NCBI GenBank assembly: GCA_027493445.1
Contig: JAOSKU010000001.1
Span: 2,004,822-2,068,821 of the forward strand
From: Thermoleophilia bacterium
GTDB taxonomy: Bacteria > Actinomycetota > Thermoleophilia > RBG-16-64-13
Direction: 5' to 3'
Length of the DNA stretch: 64,000 nucleotides
The position numbers were made by a program, and so were the translations under genes. Below, in pieces: positions 1 through 7,886 of the stretch. The notes beneath the pieces are model-generated. The model was not told the DNA's origin. It saw nothing but the letters and a program-made list of their open reading frames with translations, and made no database searches. The first letter of the stretch is position 1. The number at the start of each line of letters is the position of its first letter.

Positions 1-1165
1 GTGGCCGCGGCACGCATCGGCCGGCTCGCGCGCGACGGCGCTCCATTCGGCCAGACCGAACGCCTCGCGGTCTAGCGCCGGCTCTCCTCGCTCACGACGC
101 CGGCGCACCCAGCCTCTGAAGCCGGCGACCAGGTCTTCGATCTCGAGGTCGCCCACCGCCCCGGCCGGGCGCAGAGCCATCATGGCGAGAATCACCGCGC
201 CCAAGAAGAGCTGGGAGAGACCGAAGATCTCGGGGAGCTTCTGGCCCAGGACGACCGGCCCGTCGCCCACGTGCCGGGCCAGCTCAGAGCCGGCCGTCAC
301 GATGACGGTGCCCAGCACGGCCCCGGTGACACTCGACATGCCCCCAGTACCAGCATGGCCAGAGTGAGAAAGCTCAGCTCCAGGTAGAAACCATCGGGGT
401 TGATGGCCCCCAGGAAGTGGGCGAAAAGCACCCCACCGGCCGCCGTGACCCCCGCGCTCAGCACCCACACCAGGTAGCGGGACCGGATTACCTGCACGCC
501 GCTGGAGGCGGCCGCCAGCTCGTCCTCCCGGGTGGCCTGCACGCGCAGTCCCAAGGCGGAGCCTCGGAAGAGGCGCGCGATCATGATCACCACGAACACG
601 GCTGCCAGCATCCAACCTTTGGTGGTGACCACCGGGATGCCGTAGAAGGCCTCGGCCCCTCCAGTAAGGCCGGTCCAGTTGGTCAGAATGGCGTAGGTCA
701 CGATGAGCATGGCCAGCGTGACGATGGAGGCGCCCAGCCCCGACAGCCGGGTGATGGCCAACCCCAGCAGCGCCGCCAGCGCCGTAGCTCCGAGCACCGC
801 TACGATCATGGAGGGACCACCCCCAGATGTACTTCGGCCAAGCCGAAGGGGGCGTGCGGGATGGTCGCCCCTTTGACCAGGGTGGGCGTGCTGAGAAGGG
901 CGGCTGCGTAAGCTCCCACGGCGGCGAAGGCAGCATGCCCGAAGGAGACCACCCCCGAATTGCCGATGAAGATCTGCATGCCGAGCACCAGTACCATGTT
1001 GATCAGCATGGCGGTCATGAGGTGATCCCGCGAGCCGCCTCCCGTCGAGGAGTACCCGAGCACGATTGCCGCCAGCACGGCGAAAAGGGCAACCGCGCTC
1101 AGGAAGGGGCGCCGATGGCGGCGCGCGAGAGCGCTGCGAGTCCGGTGCGCCGCTGCCCGGCTCAC
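1..1165 (-). CDS. livM: Branched-chain amino-acid-type ABC transporter permease LivM (two frameshifts, cut by window edge)
   Basis: Second integral-membrane permease of a Liv-type importer. The GTG start at 1165 overlaps the livH stop (GTGA). Three collinear pieces make one LivM. The N-terminal part has several hydrophobic helices and the family hallmark GNSGVVSFGHAAF, the middle part follows from about 818, and the C-terminal part from about 341 (GLSQLFLGAVILAMMALRP). The frame changes at two C-runs on the plus strand, 820-824 and 341-345. In each case one extra base (G5 to G6 on the coding strand) restores a continuous LivM reading. I therefore read both as sequencing errors rather than decay. 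After the usual LivM end (near 150) the frame stays open to base 1 with an Arg/Glu-rich tail of about 50 residues, whose nature cannot be judged here. LivG is not in the window and may lie further left. Confidence 0.8.
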
Positions 1166-2049
1166 ACTCGCACCGCCGTCCGCGCCCCGAAAAGGCCTTC
1201 GGGCTTGAACAGCAGCAGAATCCCCACAAAGAGAAAGAGAAAGCCGGTGGTGAAGCCTGCCACCTGGGAGGGTAGCCAGGCGCGCAGAGCCACCTCGACG
1301 AAGCCGAGTAGGAAGCCGCCCAGAACCGCGCCCCAGAGGTTGCCGATACCGCCGATGACGTTGGCTACGAAAGCGCTCAGAACGGGCATGAGGCCCATGT
1401 GGGGGCTCACCGTGCCTCGGCGGGAGAGGATGAGAACCGCCGCCACCCCGGCCAGCCCGCCGGAGAGGGCGAAGGCCGAGGCGATAACCCGATTGGCCTT
1501 GATGCCCATGAGGCGCACGGCGTCAAAGTCCTCGGCGGCAGCGCGCATAGCCGTTCCGATCACTGAGCGTCGCAGAAGCACCACCAGCCCCACCAGCGCC
1601 GCCGCCGTTACCCCTATGGTAAGCAGATGCTCGGACTGCACCCGCAGCCCTCCGAGCAAGAAGCTCGAGCGCAGCCATTCCGGTTGGGGCACGGCCTGCG
1701 GCCGGGGAGACACCAGGATCTGCAGGAAGCTCTGGATGAAGATGCTGAGGCCGAAAGAGGTCAGAAGCATGGTAGTGGGGCTGGCATGCCGGACCGGTCG
1801 GAAGGCCAACCTCTCCATGACCAAGGCAGCCACGACGCCCGCGATCACGCCGGCGGGCGCGAAGACGAACCAGGGCAGTCCGGCCGAGTACAGACCGAGC
1901 ATGACATAGGCGGGGATAGTGATGAGTTCGCCGTGGGCGAAGTTCACCAGGTGCAGGATGCTGAAGACGATGGCCAGGCCCAGGGCCAGAAGCGCGTAGG
2001 TGGCACCCAGACTGACTCCGTTCAGGATCTGCTGGAAGACATCGGTCAC
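1162..2049 (-). CDS. livH: Branched-chain amino-acid-type ABC transporter permease LivH
   Basis: A 295-residue hydrophobic permease, the usual LivH length, working with LivM to form the membrane channel of a Liv/HAAT importer. Diagnostic stretches are the N-terminal NGVSLGATYALLALGLAIV and the HGELITIPAYV segment, followed by about eight hydrophobic helices and the conserved GGIGNLWGAVLGG motif near the C-terminus. GTG start at 2049 overlaps the livF stop (GTGA), and its own stop overlaps the livM start, so livF-livH-livM are translationally coupled. Substrate cannot be read from the permease. The neighbouring glutamine-synthetase-like and gamma-glutamyl hydrolase genes suggest an amine or amino acid other than, or in addition to, branched-chain amino acids. 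Confidence 0.9.
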   Translation of the reverse strand: MTDVFQQILNGVSLGATYALLALGLAIVFSILHLVNFAHGELITIPAYVMLGLYSAGLPWFVFAPAGVIAGVVAALVMERLAFRPVRHASPTTMLLTSFGLSIFIQSFLQILVSPRPQAVPQPEWLRSSFLLGGLRVQSEHLLTIGVTAAALVGLVVLLRRSVIGTAMRAAAEDFDAVRLMGIKANRVIASAFALSGGLAGVAAVLILSRRGTVSPHMGLMPVLSAFVANVIGGIGNLWGAVLGGFLLGFVEVALRAWLPSQVAGFTTGFLFLFVGILLLFKPEGLFGARTAVRV

Positions 2050-2813
2050 GGAGCCGCCCTTCGGTCGCCGGCACCGCGCTCAGCGGTGGCACCGCCGGCG
2101 GCCTGGCCGCCGCCGGTGCCCACGTAGGCCCGCATGAGCTCCTCTTCGTCGCGCAGGACTTCGGCCGGAGCCTCCACCTGGATGCGCCCGTTGCTCAGAA
2201 CGTAGGCCCGGTCGGCGATCTCCAGGGCCTGGTAGGCGTTCTGCTCCACCAGCAAGATGGTGAACCCGCGCGCGCGCATGCCGGCAATGAGCTCGAAGAG
2301 GGATTCCACCAGCCGGGGCGCCAGACCCAGGGAAGGCTCGTCGAGCAGCAGCAGGCGGGGCGCCCCCATGAGAGCCCGGGCGATGGCCAGCTGCTGCGCC
2401 TCGCCTCCGGAGAGGAAACCGGCCAGCTGCCCCATGCGCTCGGCCAGAATGGGGAAGAGCTCGAGCAGGCCGCCAAGATCGGCGTCCCAGGGGCCGCCGC
2501 GCCGCGCGGCGGCCCCCAGACGCAGGTTCTCGCGCACGGTCAGGTTCTTGAAGATGCGCCGGTGCTCAGGCACCAGGCTGACCCCGAGCCGCACCACGCG
2601 CTCGGGGTCCTGGCGGGTGATGTCGCGACCCTGCAGGAGGACCCGGCCGGAGACCGGCTTGATGAGACCCATGATGGCCGCCAGCATCGTGGTCTTGCCT
2701 GCGCCGTTCGGCCCGAGCACCGCGACGATCTCGCCCGCCCCCACCCGCAGAGAGGCCGAGCGGAGCGCCTCGATGGGCCCGTAGCGCGCAGTCAGGTCCT
2801 CGACGACCAGCAT
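2046..2813 (-). CDS. livF: Liv-type ABC transporter ATP-binding protein LivF
   Basis: A 255-residue ATPase energising the Liv-type importer. Walker A GPNGAGKT lies near residues 34-41, followed by the Q-loop region, signature LSGGEAQQ, Walker B LLLLDEPSLGL and the switch segment LLVEQNA that is typical of LivF. I chose ATG at 2813 over an ATG 60 bases upstream because GGAGG sits 6 bases before it and the family alignment starts there. The C-terminus carries an unusual Gly/Ala/Arg-rich tail of about 25 residues after the family end. The gene lies 94 bases downstream of the substrate-binding protein gene, and part of that gap looks like a fragment of the dispersed intergenic repeat. Confidence 0.9.
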   Translation of the reverse strand: MLVVEDLTARYGPIEALRSASLRVGAGEIVAVLGPNGAGKTTMLAAIMGLIKPVSGRVLLQGRDITRQDPERVVRLGVSLVPEHRRIFKNLTVRENLRLGAAARRGGPWDADLGGLLELFPILAERMGQLAGFLSGGEAQQLAIARALMGAPRLLLLDEPSLGLAPRLVESLFELIAGMRARGFTILLVEQNAYQALEIADRAYVLSNGRIQVEAPAEVLRDEEELMRAYVGTGGGQAAGGATAERGAGDRRAAP

Positions 2814-2876
2814 GGGAGCCTCCGGTTTCTCGCCAGGGTCCGGGTCGCCGGCCTTGGCGCGTACCCAGTGCACCCC

Positions 2877-2912
2877 CGGCGGCGATGCGTCATTTCTCTG
2901 CAGCCTGTTACG
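2877..2912. repeat. Fragment of the dispersed palindromic repeat (copy R1)
   Basis: The sequence GGCGGCGATGCGTCATTT followed by CTGCAGCCTGTTA closely matches the right end of the full copy at 18543-18711 (GGCGGCGAAGCGTCATTT, CGACAGCCTGCTA). Only this end is present. It overlaps the TAA stop codon of the substrate-binding protein gene at 2908-2910, the same placement seen at several other copies. Confidence 0.5.
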
Positions 2913-4131
2913 GCGTAGGGATGAAGCTGGGGACGAACTGCTTCTTCAGCATGAACTTTCCTCCTTCCACCGCGGCGATGGTGACCGTCTTGAGGGGAAC
3001 CCCGCCCGTGTCTTTGTAGGTGATAGTTCCCGTCATGAGCTCCAGGTTCTCGAGGCCGGCCATGGCGGTGGCGATGGCCTTGGGATCCAGGGAGTTGGCC
3101 GCCTCCACGGCCGCCTTGATGATGTAGATGGTGTCGCCGCCCAGAGCCGAGAAGGCGGGTGCTTCCAGCGGACCGCTCTGCGCGGCCAAGCCATCGGTGA
3201 ATTCCTTGAAAGCGCTGCCTTCGCTCGGGAAGCCGTGTGTGCTGAAAGCCGTGCCTTCGGCGTCGGTGCCGGCGGCGTCGACGAAGGCCTGGCTGTCGAG
3301 GCCGTCGGCGCCAATCAGAGGCGTATCCACACCGGCGCCCCGCAATTGCCGCAGAAACACCCCGATATCAGGCGGGAACATGGTGGTGTAGACGACGTCC
3401 GGCTGGGGATCGAGGGCCGCGATCTTGGTGACTTGGGGGCCGAAGTCCTGCTGGCCCAGGCTGAAGCTCTCGCTGCCCAGGCTCGTGCCTCCACCCTGCT
3501 CGAAGGTCTCCACGAACCACTCCGGAGTCTTCGCTGTATACGACAGGTCGGGCGAGACCATGGTGAAGCAGGTCGTGTAGCCCTGCTCCAAAGCGTACTC
3601 GGCGGCGGCGGCCGCCTGCACGTTGTCGCCAAAGGCGGCCAGGAAGGCCTGCGCCCCACCCACCACCGGGTACTCCGGTTGGGTGGCGGTGGCGGAAATG
3701 ACGGCCACGTCCGCCTTGCCGGCGGTCTGGATGACGCCGACAGCCTGCCCGGGGAAGGGTGGGCCGATGATGACCACGGCCCCCTGGTCCAGCAGCTGCT
3801 GGGCCACGGTGGCGCCCAAAGCCGGGTCGCCCTTGGTGTCCTTGGCGATCAGGGTTATCGGATGGCCGGCGATACCCCCGGCCTGGTTCAGGAGCTCCAC
3901 GGCGTACTCGGCGCCGGCCCGAGCGGGCACATCGCCTACCGCGCCCTCACCACTGAAGTCGCCCGCGTAGCCGATGACCAGGGGCTCGCCCCCGGCGCTT
4001 GTGTCGGTGGCGGACGAGGTGGTCTCCCCTCCCGTCACCTCGGTGGTCGTGCCGGAGTCACCCCCGCACGCCGAGAGTGTGAGCGCCATCGCCAACACCA
4101 GAATGAGCGCTCCCAAGTACCTGCTTTTCAC
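2908..4131 (-). CDS. Liv-type ABC transporter substrate-binding lipoprotein
   Basis: A 407-residue periplasmic-binding-protein-like lipoprotein (type I fold, Peripla_BP_6/LivK family) that would capture the substrate for LivFHM. GTG start at 4131 is preceded by a strong AGGGAGGGG ribosome site. The N-terminus is a lipoprotein signal: basic start, hydrophobic segment, then lipobox LSAC with the lipid-modified Cys near residue 20, then a Gly/Ser/Thr-rich linker. The mature part begins with LVIGYAGDFSG and contains the family segment HPITLIAKDTKGDP. It lies directly downstream of the glutamine synthetase-like gene, whose true stop is at 4218. The frame upstream of the GTG remains open through the glutamine synthetase gene only because of a base insertion there, so the apparent fusion is not real. 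Confidence 0.9.
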   Translation of the reverse strand: MKSRYLGALILVLAMALTLSACGGDSGTTTEVTGGETTSSATDTSAGGEPLVIGYAGDFSGEGAVGDVPARAGAEYAVELLNQAGGIAGHPITLIAKDTKGDPALGATVAQQLLDQGAVVIIGPPFPGQAVGVIQTAGKADVAVISATATQPEYPVVGGAQAFLAAFGDNVQAAAAAEYALEQGYTTCFTMVSPDLSYTAKTPEWFVETFEQGGGTSLGSESFSLGQQDFGPQVTKIAALDPQPDVVYTTMFPPDIGVFLRQLRGAGVDTPLIGADGLDSQAFVDAAGTDAEGTAFSTHGFPSEGSAFKEFTDGLAAQSGPLEAPAFSALGGDTIYIIKAAVEAANSLDPKAIATAMAGLENLELMTGTITYKDTGGVPLKTVTIAAVEGGKFMLKKQFVPSFIPTP

Positions 4132-4217
4132 GATCGTCCCCCTCCCTTGCGGAATCGGTTTAGAGGAGCGCCCTCGGCGCCCTCTGTCCCGCCCGGCCTC
4201 GACCGAGCGGCCTGCCT

Positions 4218-5574
4218 TCAGATCAGCTCGAAGTAGCGCTCCATCTCCCAGTCGGTGACGGCCTGCATGAACAGCGCCCATTCGAAGCGGGCGGAAGCCC
4301 CGTAGTGCGCGACCACGTCTCTGCCCAGCACGCGTTCGATGAAGCTGCTCCCCCTCGAATACCTCGGCCGCTCGCCGCAGGTCGGACGGCAGGATGTCCC
4401 CGTTATCCTGCTCGTAGGCGTTGCCCCTCACCGGTTCCCCGGGGTCGATCGCTTCTCTGATGCCGTCGAGAGCCGAAGCCAGGAGCGCCGCGAAGCCCAG
4501 ATGAGGGTTCACGTCGGCACCCGACACCCGGTACTCGATGCGGATCGACTGCGGGCTCTGCCCCAGGATGCGGCAGGAGGCGGTGCGGTTGTCGTAGCTC
4601 CAGCTCGATCCCCGGCCGGCGAACTCGTCGCTGTTGGTGCGCCGGTAGGCGTTGATGGTGGGCGCGTACCAGACCATGAACTCTGGAGCGTGGGCACGGA
4701 TGCCCCCCACGGCGTGGCGCATGACGGGGCTCATGTGGTCGCCGGCGGTCGCGGAGTAGAAGGGATAGCCCCCGTCGGCGGCCCGCAGCGACAAGTGCAA
4801 GTGGCAGGACGAACCCACGTCGCCGGAGTGGGGCTTGGGCATGAAGGTCACCGACATTCCGGCGGCGGTGGCCATGTCCTTCAAGGCGAGCTTGAAGAGG
4901 ACGTGGGTGTCGGCCATGCGCAAGGCCTCGGAGTAGAGCAGGTTGATCTCCCACTGCCCGTGGCCCCATTCCCCCTGGCTGAGCTCCACCCGCATGCCCG
5001 CCTGGTCGAGCATACGCCGCACGTGCCGGAAGAAGGGCTCGTAGGCGTTGGTCTGCTGGATGGAGTAGTCCGCCCGGGAGAGCGTGGTGGGGGTCAGCCC
5101 CCGGTAGCCCGCCCGGCGGGCGTCGTCGTAGTGGTCGCGGTACAGATAGAACTCGAGCTCGCTGCCGATGTAGGGCTCGTAGTCCAACGCCCGGGCCGCC
5201 TCGATCTGGCGGCGCAAGATGGTCCGCGGCGCCAAGGGCAGCAGCTCTCCGGTAGACTCCTCGACGATGTCGGCCACGCAGATGGCCGTCTTCTCCAGCC
5301 AGGGCGCCGGGTAGAGAGCGTCCAGATCGGGCACCAGGCGGAAATCGTGCCAACCGGTGTGGAAGCCGGTGTAGTCCACCTGCAAACCCATCCCCTGAAG
5401 GATATCCCAGCCCAGGGTGCAGGAGCTGACGTGAATGCCCTCCTCCAGCTTGTCGCGAAACACCGGGGGGGTCATGCGCTTGCCGAAGAGCCGCCCCTGC
5501 ATGTCGATAGTCGTCACGATGACGGTCTCGTATTCCTGGGAGAGCAGACCATCCAGGGTCAACTGGTCGCTCAT
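4218..5574 (-). CDS. Glutamine synthetase family protein, PuuA-like gamma-glutamyl-amine synthetase (frameshift near C-terminus)
   Basis: Expected product about 451 residues. It has the glutamine synthetase catalytic barrel: SELEFYLY near residue 130, GQWEINLLYSEA (glutamate-binding region), GSSCHLHLS (ATP/glutamate-binding His) and DNRTASCRI (phosphate-binding Arg region). It lacks the adenylylation-type C-terminus of GlnA. Together with the adjacent class I amidotransferase-like hydrolase, this suggests ligation of glutamate to an amine, as by PuuA, rather than ammonia assimilation. The ATG at 5574 overlaps the SDR stop (ATGA). The frame breaks at the C-run 4350-4354. Removing one base gives a natural ending, EGSSFIERVLG through WEMERYFELI, with a stop at 4218. 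This is probably an assembly error. Which amine is used is unknown. Confidence 0.75.
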
Positions 5575-6341
5575 CGCACCAGCCACCCCCCGTCGACCGG
5601 CAGCTGCACGCCGGTGATGTACGAGGCGTCGTCGGAGAGCAGGAAGGAGACGGCGGCGGCGATATCCTCGGGCTCGCCGATGCGCGGGATGAGCACTCGG
5701 TTGAGGAGGAATTCCATGGCTTCGGGGATCTGGGTCACGTCGGCTCCTGCGAATCGGGTATGGATGGCTCCGGGCGCCACAGCGTTCACCCGGATGCCGT
5801 CGGGAGCCAGCTCGGCGGCCAGAGCCTTGGTGAGCATCTTGACGCCCCCCTTGGAGGCGTTGTAATGGACCTGGCAGTGCCCCGTGGAGCTCACCACCAC
5901 GTCGGCCTCCACAGTGGAGATACAGACCACGGCCCCCCCGCCCGCGCGGGCAAGGTGCGGAGCGGCCGCCTGGCTCACCACGAAGTAGCCCTTGAGGTTG
6001 ACGTCGACGACGTAGTCCCACTCCTCCTCGGTGAGATCGGCGAAGCCGGTCATGGTGACCACGCCCGCGTTGTTCACCAGATAATCCAGGCGCCCCAGCT
6101 CACCGACGGCCAGCTCGAGAGCCCCGCTCACCTCGTCCTTGCGTCGCACGTCGGCGGTCAGCGCCAGGGCCTGACCGCCGGCGGCGGCGATCAGCGCTAC
6201 GGTTTCGGCTGCGCTCGTGGGATTCACGTCCAGGCAGGCCACCCGAGCCCCCTCCGACGCCAGCCGCGATGCGATCCCCCGGCCGATGCCTGAACCCGCC
6301 CCCGTGACCAGCGCCGTCCTGCCTTCGTGCCTCATCTGCAT
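5571..6341 (-). CDS. Short-chain dehydrogenase/reductase (SDR)
   Basis: A classical SDR of about 256 residues. It has the NAD(P)-binding motif TGAGSGIG near residue 12, NNAG in the middle, the catalytic YNASK and a PGAI loop, with the usual C-terminal PVDGGWLV. An Asp at the end of the second strand (CLDVNP) favours NAD over NADP. Two ATGs are close: 6341 has GAGG five bases upstream, and 6335 overlaps the stop of the preceding gene (ATGA). I prefer 6341. It is sandwiched between the gamma-glutamyl hydrolase and the glutamine synthetase-like gene, so it probably oxidises or reduces a pathway intermediate. The substrate cannot be predicted. Confidence 0.85.
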   Translation of the reverse strand: MQMRHEGRTALVTGAGSGIGRGIASRLASEGARVACLDVNPTSAAETVALIAAAGGQALALTADVRRKDEVSGALELAVGELGRLDYLVNNAGVVTMTGFADLTEEEWDYVVDVNLKGYFVVSQAAAPHLARAGGGAVVCISTVEADVVVSSTGHCQVHYNASKGGVKMLTKALAAELAPDGIRVNAVAPGAIHTRFAGADVTQIPEAMEFLLNRVLIPRIGEPEDIAAAVSFLLSDDASYITGVQLPVDGGWLVR

Positions 6342-7093
6342 GTGACCTCGCTCTCCGTGACGACCAGCTTCCCGTTCTGTGTCGCTCGAGCCTCGTCGAT
6401 CAGCCAGCGGAAGATCGGGTCGTGCTCCCGGAAGAACTCCGGGTGCCACTGAACGGCCAGGACCCGCTGCTCCTCGACCTGGAGGGCCTCCACGACCCCG
6501 TCGTCCGCCCGACCTGAGAAGATCACCGCTCGACCGGGCTCGCCTACCGCCTGGTGATGAAAGCTGTTGACCATCAGCTCCTCGCCGTAGATCTGCCGCA
6601 GCCTCGTGCCCTCCTCGAAGTGCACCCGGTGCACCCGCTCGTGGGGCGGGTAGAGCAGGAAGGCGTGCGATTCGCCGGACCCGTTGGGCAGGTCTTCGAT
6701 CAGCGTGCCTCCCAGAGCCACGTTGATGAGCTCCATGCCCCGGCAGATCCCGAGTACGGGCACGTCCGCCTGCAGGGCCTCCAGCATCAGCTCGATCTCG
6801 AAGCGGTCGCTGCCCGGATCGATGGGAGTAGAGTTCGGGCCGGGCTTCCCCCCGTAAAGGCGGGGGTCGACGTCCAGGCCGCCGGCGAAAATGAGCCCAT
6901 CGAGCCGCCGCACCAAAGCGGCCGGGTCGGCTTCGCGCGAGAGGTGCACCGGCAGGCCGCCGTCGCGGGCCACGACTCGGGCGTAGTTCACCAGCTGGGC
7001 GCTCATCCAGGTGTCGAGTACCGTCAGCGGGACGCCCGCGATCTGGGCGGTGGACAGGCGGCGTTCGGTGATGCCGATCAGGGGGGATGTCAT
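6332..7093 (-). CDS. Gamma-glutamyl amide hydrolase, peptidase C26 / PuuD-like
   Basis: A 253-residue class I glutamine-amidotransferase-fold hydrolase. The nucleophile elbow GICRGME places Cys at residue 117, and the catalytic His and Glu are in WHPE (217 and 219). The N-terminal PLIGIT and the segment DPGSDRFEIELM are characteristic of the C26 family that includes PuuD (gamma-glutamyl-gamma-aminobutyrate hydrolase) and plant GATase1-like enzymes. In the Puu pathway PuuD releases glutamate after the amine has been processed. The pairing with a PuuA-like synthetase one gene downstream supports that role here. The start overlaps the end of the upstream regulator gene. Related C26 enzymes cleave other gamma-glutamyl amides, so the exact substrate is open. 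Confidence 0.85.
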   Translation of the reverse strand: MTSPLIGITERRLSTAQIAGVPLTVLDTWMSAQLVNYARVVARDGGLPVHLSREADPAALVRRLDGLIFAGGLDVDPRLYGGKPGPNSTPIDPGSDRFEIELMLEALQADVPVLGICRGMELINVALGGTLIEDLPNGSGESHAFLLYPPHERVHRVHFEEGTRLRQIYGEELMVNSFHHQAVGEPGRAVIFSGRADDGVVEALQVEEQRVLAVQWHPEFFREHDPIFRWLIDEARATQNGKLVVTESEVTCR

Positions 7094-7814
7094 CGTGCCT
7101 CGATCCTCAAGACGATTTCGTACAACTCTCCGCGTGCAGTCTCGATATGGTCGGCCATGCGCCTGGCAGCTTCCTCGGCGTCCTGGTCGCGAATGGCCGT
7201 GAAGACCGCAACGTGGCCTTTGTGCGCCACCTCGACCTGCTCCTTGTAGTACAGCTTGTCGGTGGGAAAGAAGAACTCCCCCCGGGCGGTGCGGATGGCC
7301 CGCTCCAGGCGGGGACTGCGTGAAGCCCGGCCGATGGCGTTGTGGAAGCGTGAATCCGCCTGCCGGAAGAGGGCCCGAGAGCCAGCGGTCAGCAGCGAGG
7401 AGAGGGCGGCCTCCATCACATCCAGGTCATCCTGATCCCGGCGTTGGGCCGCCAGGTAGGCGGCGTGGGCCTCGACGGCTTGGCGGTAGTCCAGGATGTC
7501 GTCGAACTCGGCCATGTGCGAGCGGATGTACTCGAACCACTGCTCGAGGGGTATCTGCAGCTCGCTGACGAAAGTACCGCCGGCCGCTCCCCTCCGGACG
7601 CACACGTACCCCTCCTCCTGCAGAACCTTGAGTGCCTGTCGCAGGGTAGGCCGGGCCACCCCCAGCTCGACGGCGAACTCCCGTTCCGCCGGCAGACGAT
7701 CGCCCGGCGCCAGCTCGCCCCCTGGATGCGGCTGCGCAGCAGATCGGCAAGCTCGAGGGCGCGGGTGCGGGACAGAAGTTCTTGCTCTGTACGGATGGCT
7801 TGACTCCCCGGCAG
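7090..7814 (-). CDS. GntR-family regulator with FadR C-terminal (FCD) domain (one frameshift; start unresolved)
   Basis: The N-terminal winged helix-turn-helix reads ALELADLLRSRI, then GDRLPAERE and ELGVARPTLRQALKVLQ. It is joined to an all-helical FCD effector domain with the expected metal ligands (Asp in the DYRQA region, His in RFHNAI, AHKGH and ADHIE). The two frames join at the C-run 7718-7722. One more base (G5 to G6) restores IQGGELAPGD. No ATG, GTG or TTG fits the 5' end. The first in-frame possibility after the upstream stop is a CTG at 7814, only a few bases from the inferred transcription start. A further sequence error is possible. The gene has its own promoter with a palindromic operator over the -10 box, implying autoregulation. 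It heads the catabolic and transport operon. Confidence 0.8.
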
Positions 7815-7816
7815 TT

Positions 7817-7839
7817 AAAGGTAAGGAAAAGTTACCATT
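7817..7839. promoter_or_regulatory. GntR operator, site 1 (in front of the regulator gene)
   Basis: Inverted repeat GGTAA-N7-TTACC (half-sites 7820-7824 and 7832-7836) with AT-rich flanks. The same half-sites, same 7-base spacer and the same AAG-TTACCATT right half recur at 9759-9781. FadR-type GntR regulators bind related TGGT/ACCA palindromes. The site overlaps the -10 box of the regulator promoter, which suggests repression. Confidence 0.7.
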
Positions 7840-7858
7840 GGACGGGGGCCGATGTCAA
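7829..7858 (-). promoter_or_regulatory. Promoter of the GntR-led operon
   Basis: On the minus strand a consensus -35 TTGACA (7858-7853) is followed after 18 bases by a -10 TAACTT (7834-7829). The -10 box is inside the palindromic operator. Transcription would start near 7822 and read the regulator, hydrolase, SDR, glutamine synthetase-like and liv genes. Confidence 0.7.
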
Positions 7859-7886
7859 CTGTCCTTCGCATCCGTCGGGTTCTGGC

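Noticed and set aside
4339-5865. Long plus-strand open frames opposite the minus-strand genes (for example 4339-5865, 8322-9914, 12070-14025, 51181-53007)
   Set aside because: They are antisense to clear genes, have Arg/Gly/His-rich low-complexity translations, and show no family features. Such frames are expected at this GC content.
2908-6021. A single 1037-codon open frame apparently fusing SDR antisense-frame sequence, glutamine synthetase and the binding protein
   Set aside because: The join is created by one extra base at 4350-4354. Correcting it gives a normal glutamine synthetase end at 4218, and the binding protein has its own ribosome site and lipoprotein signal.
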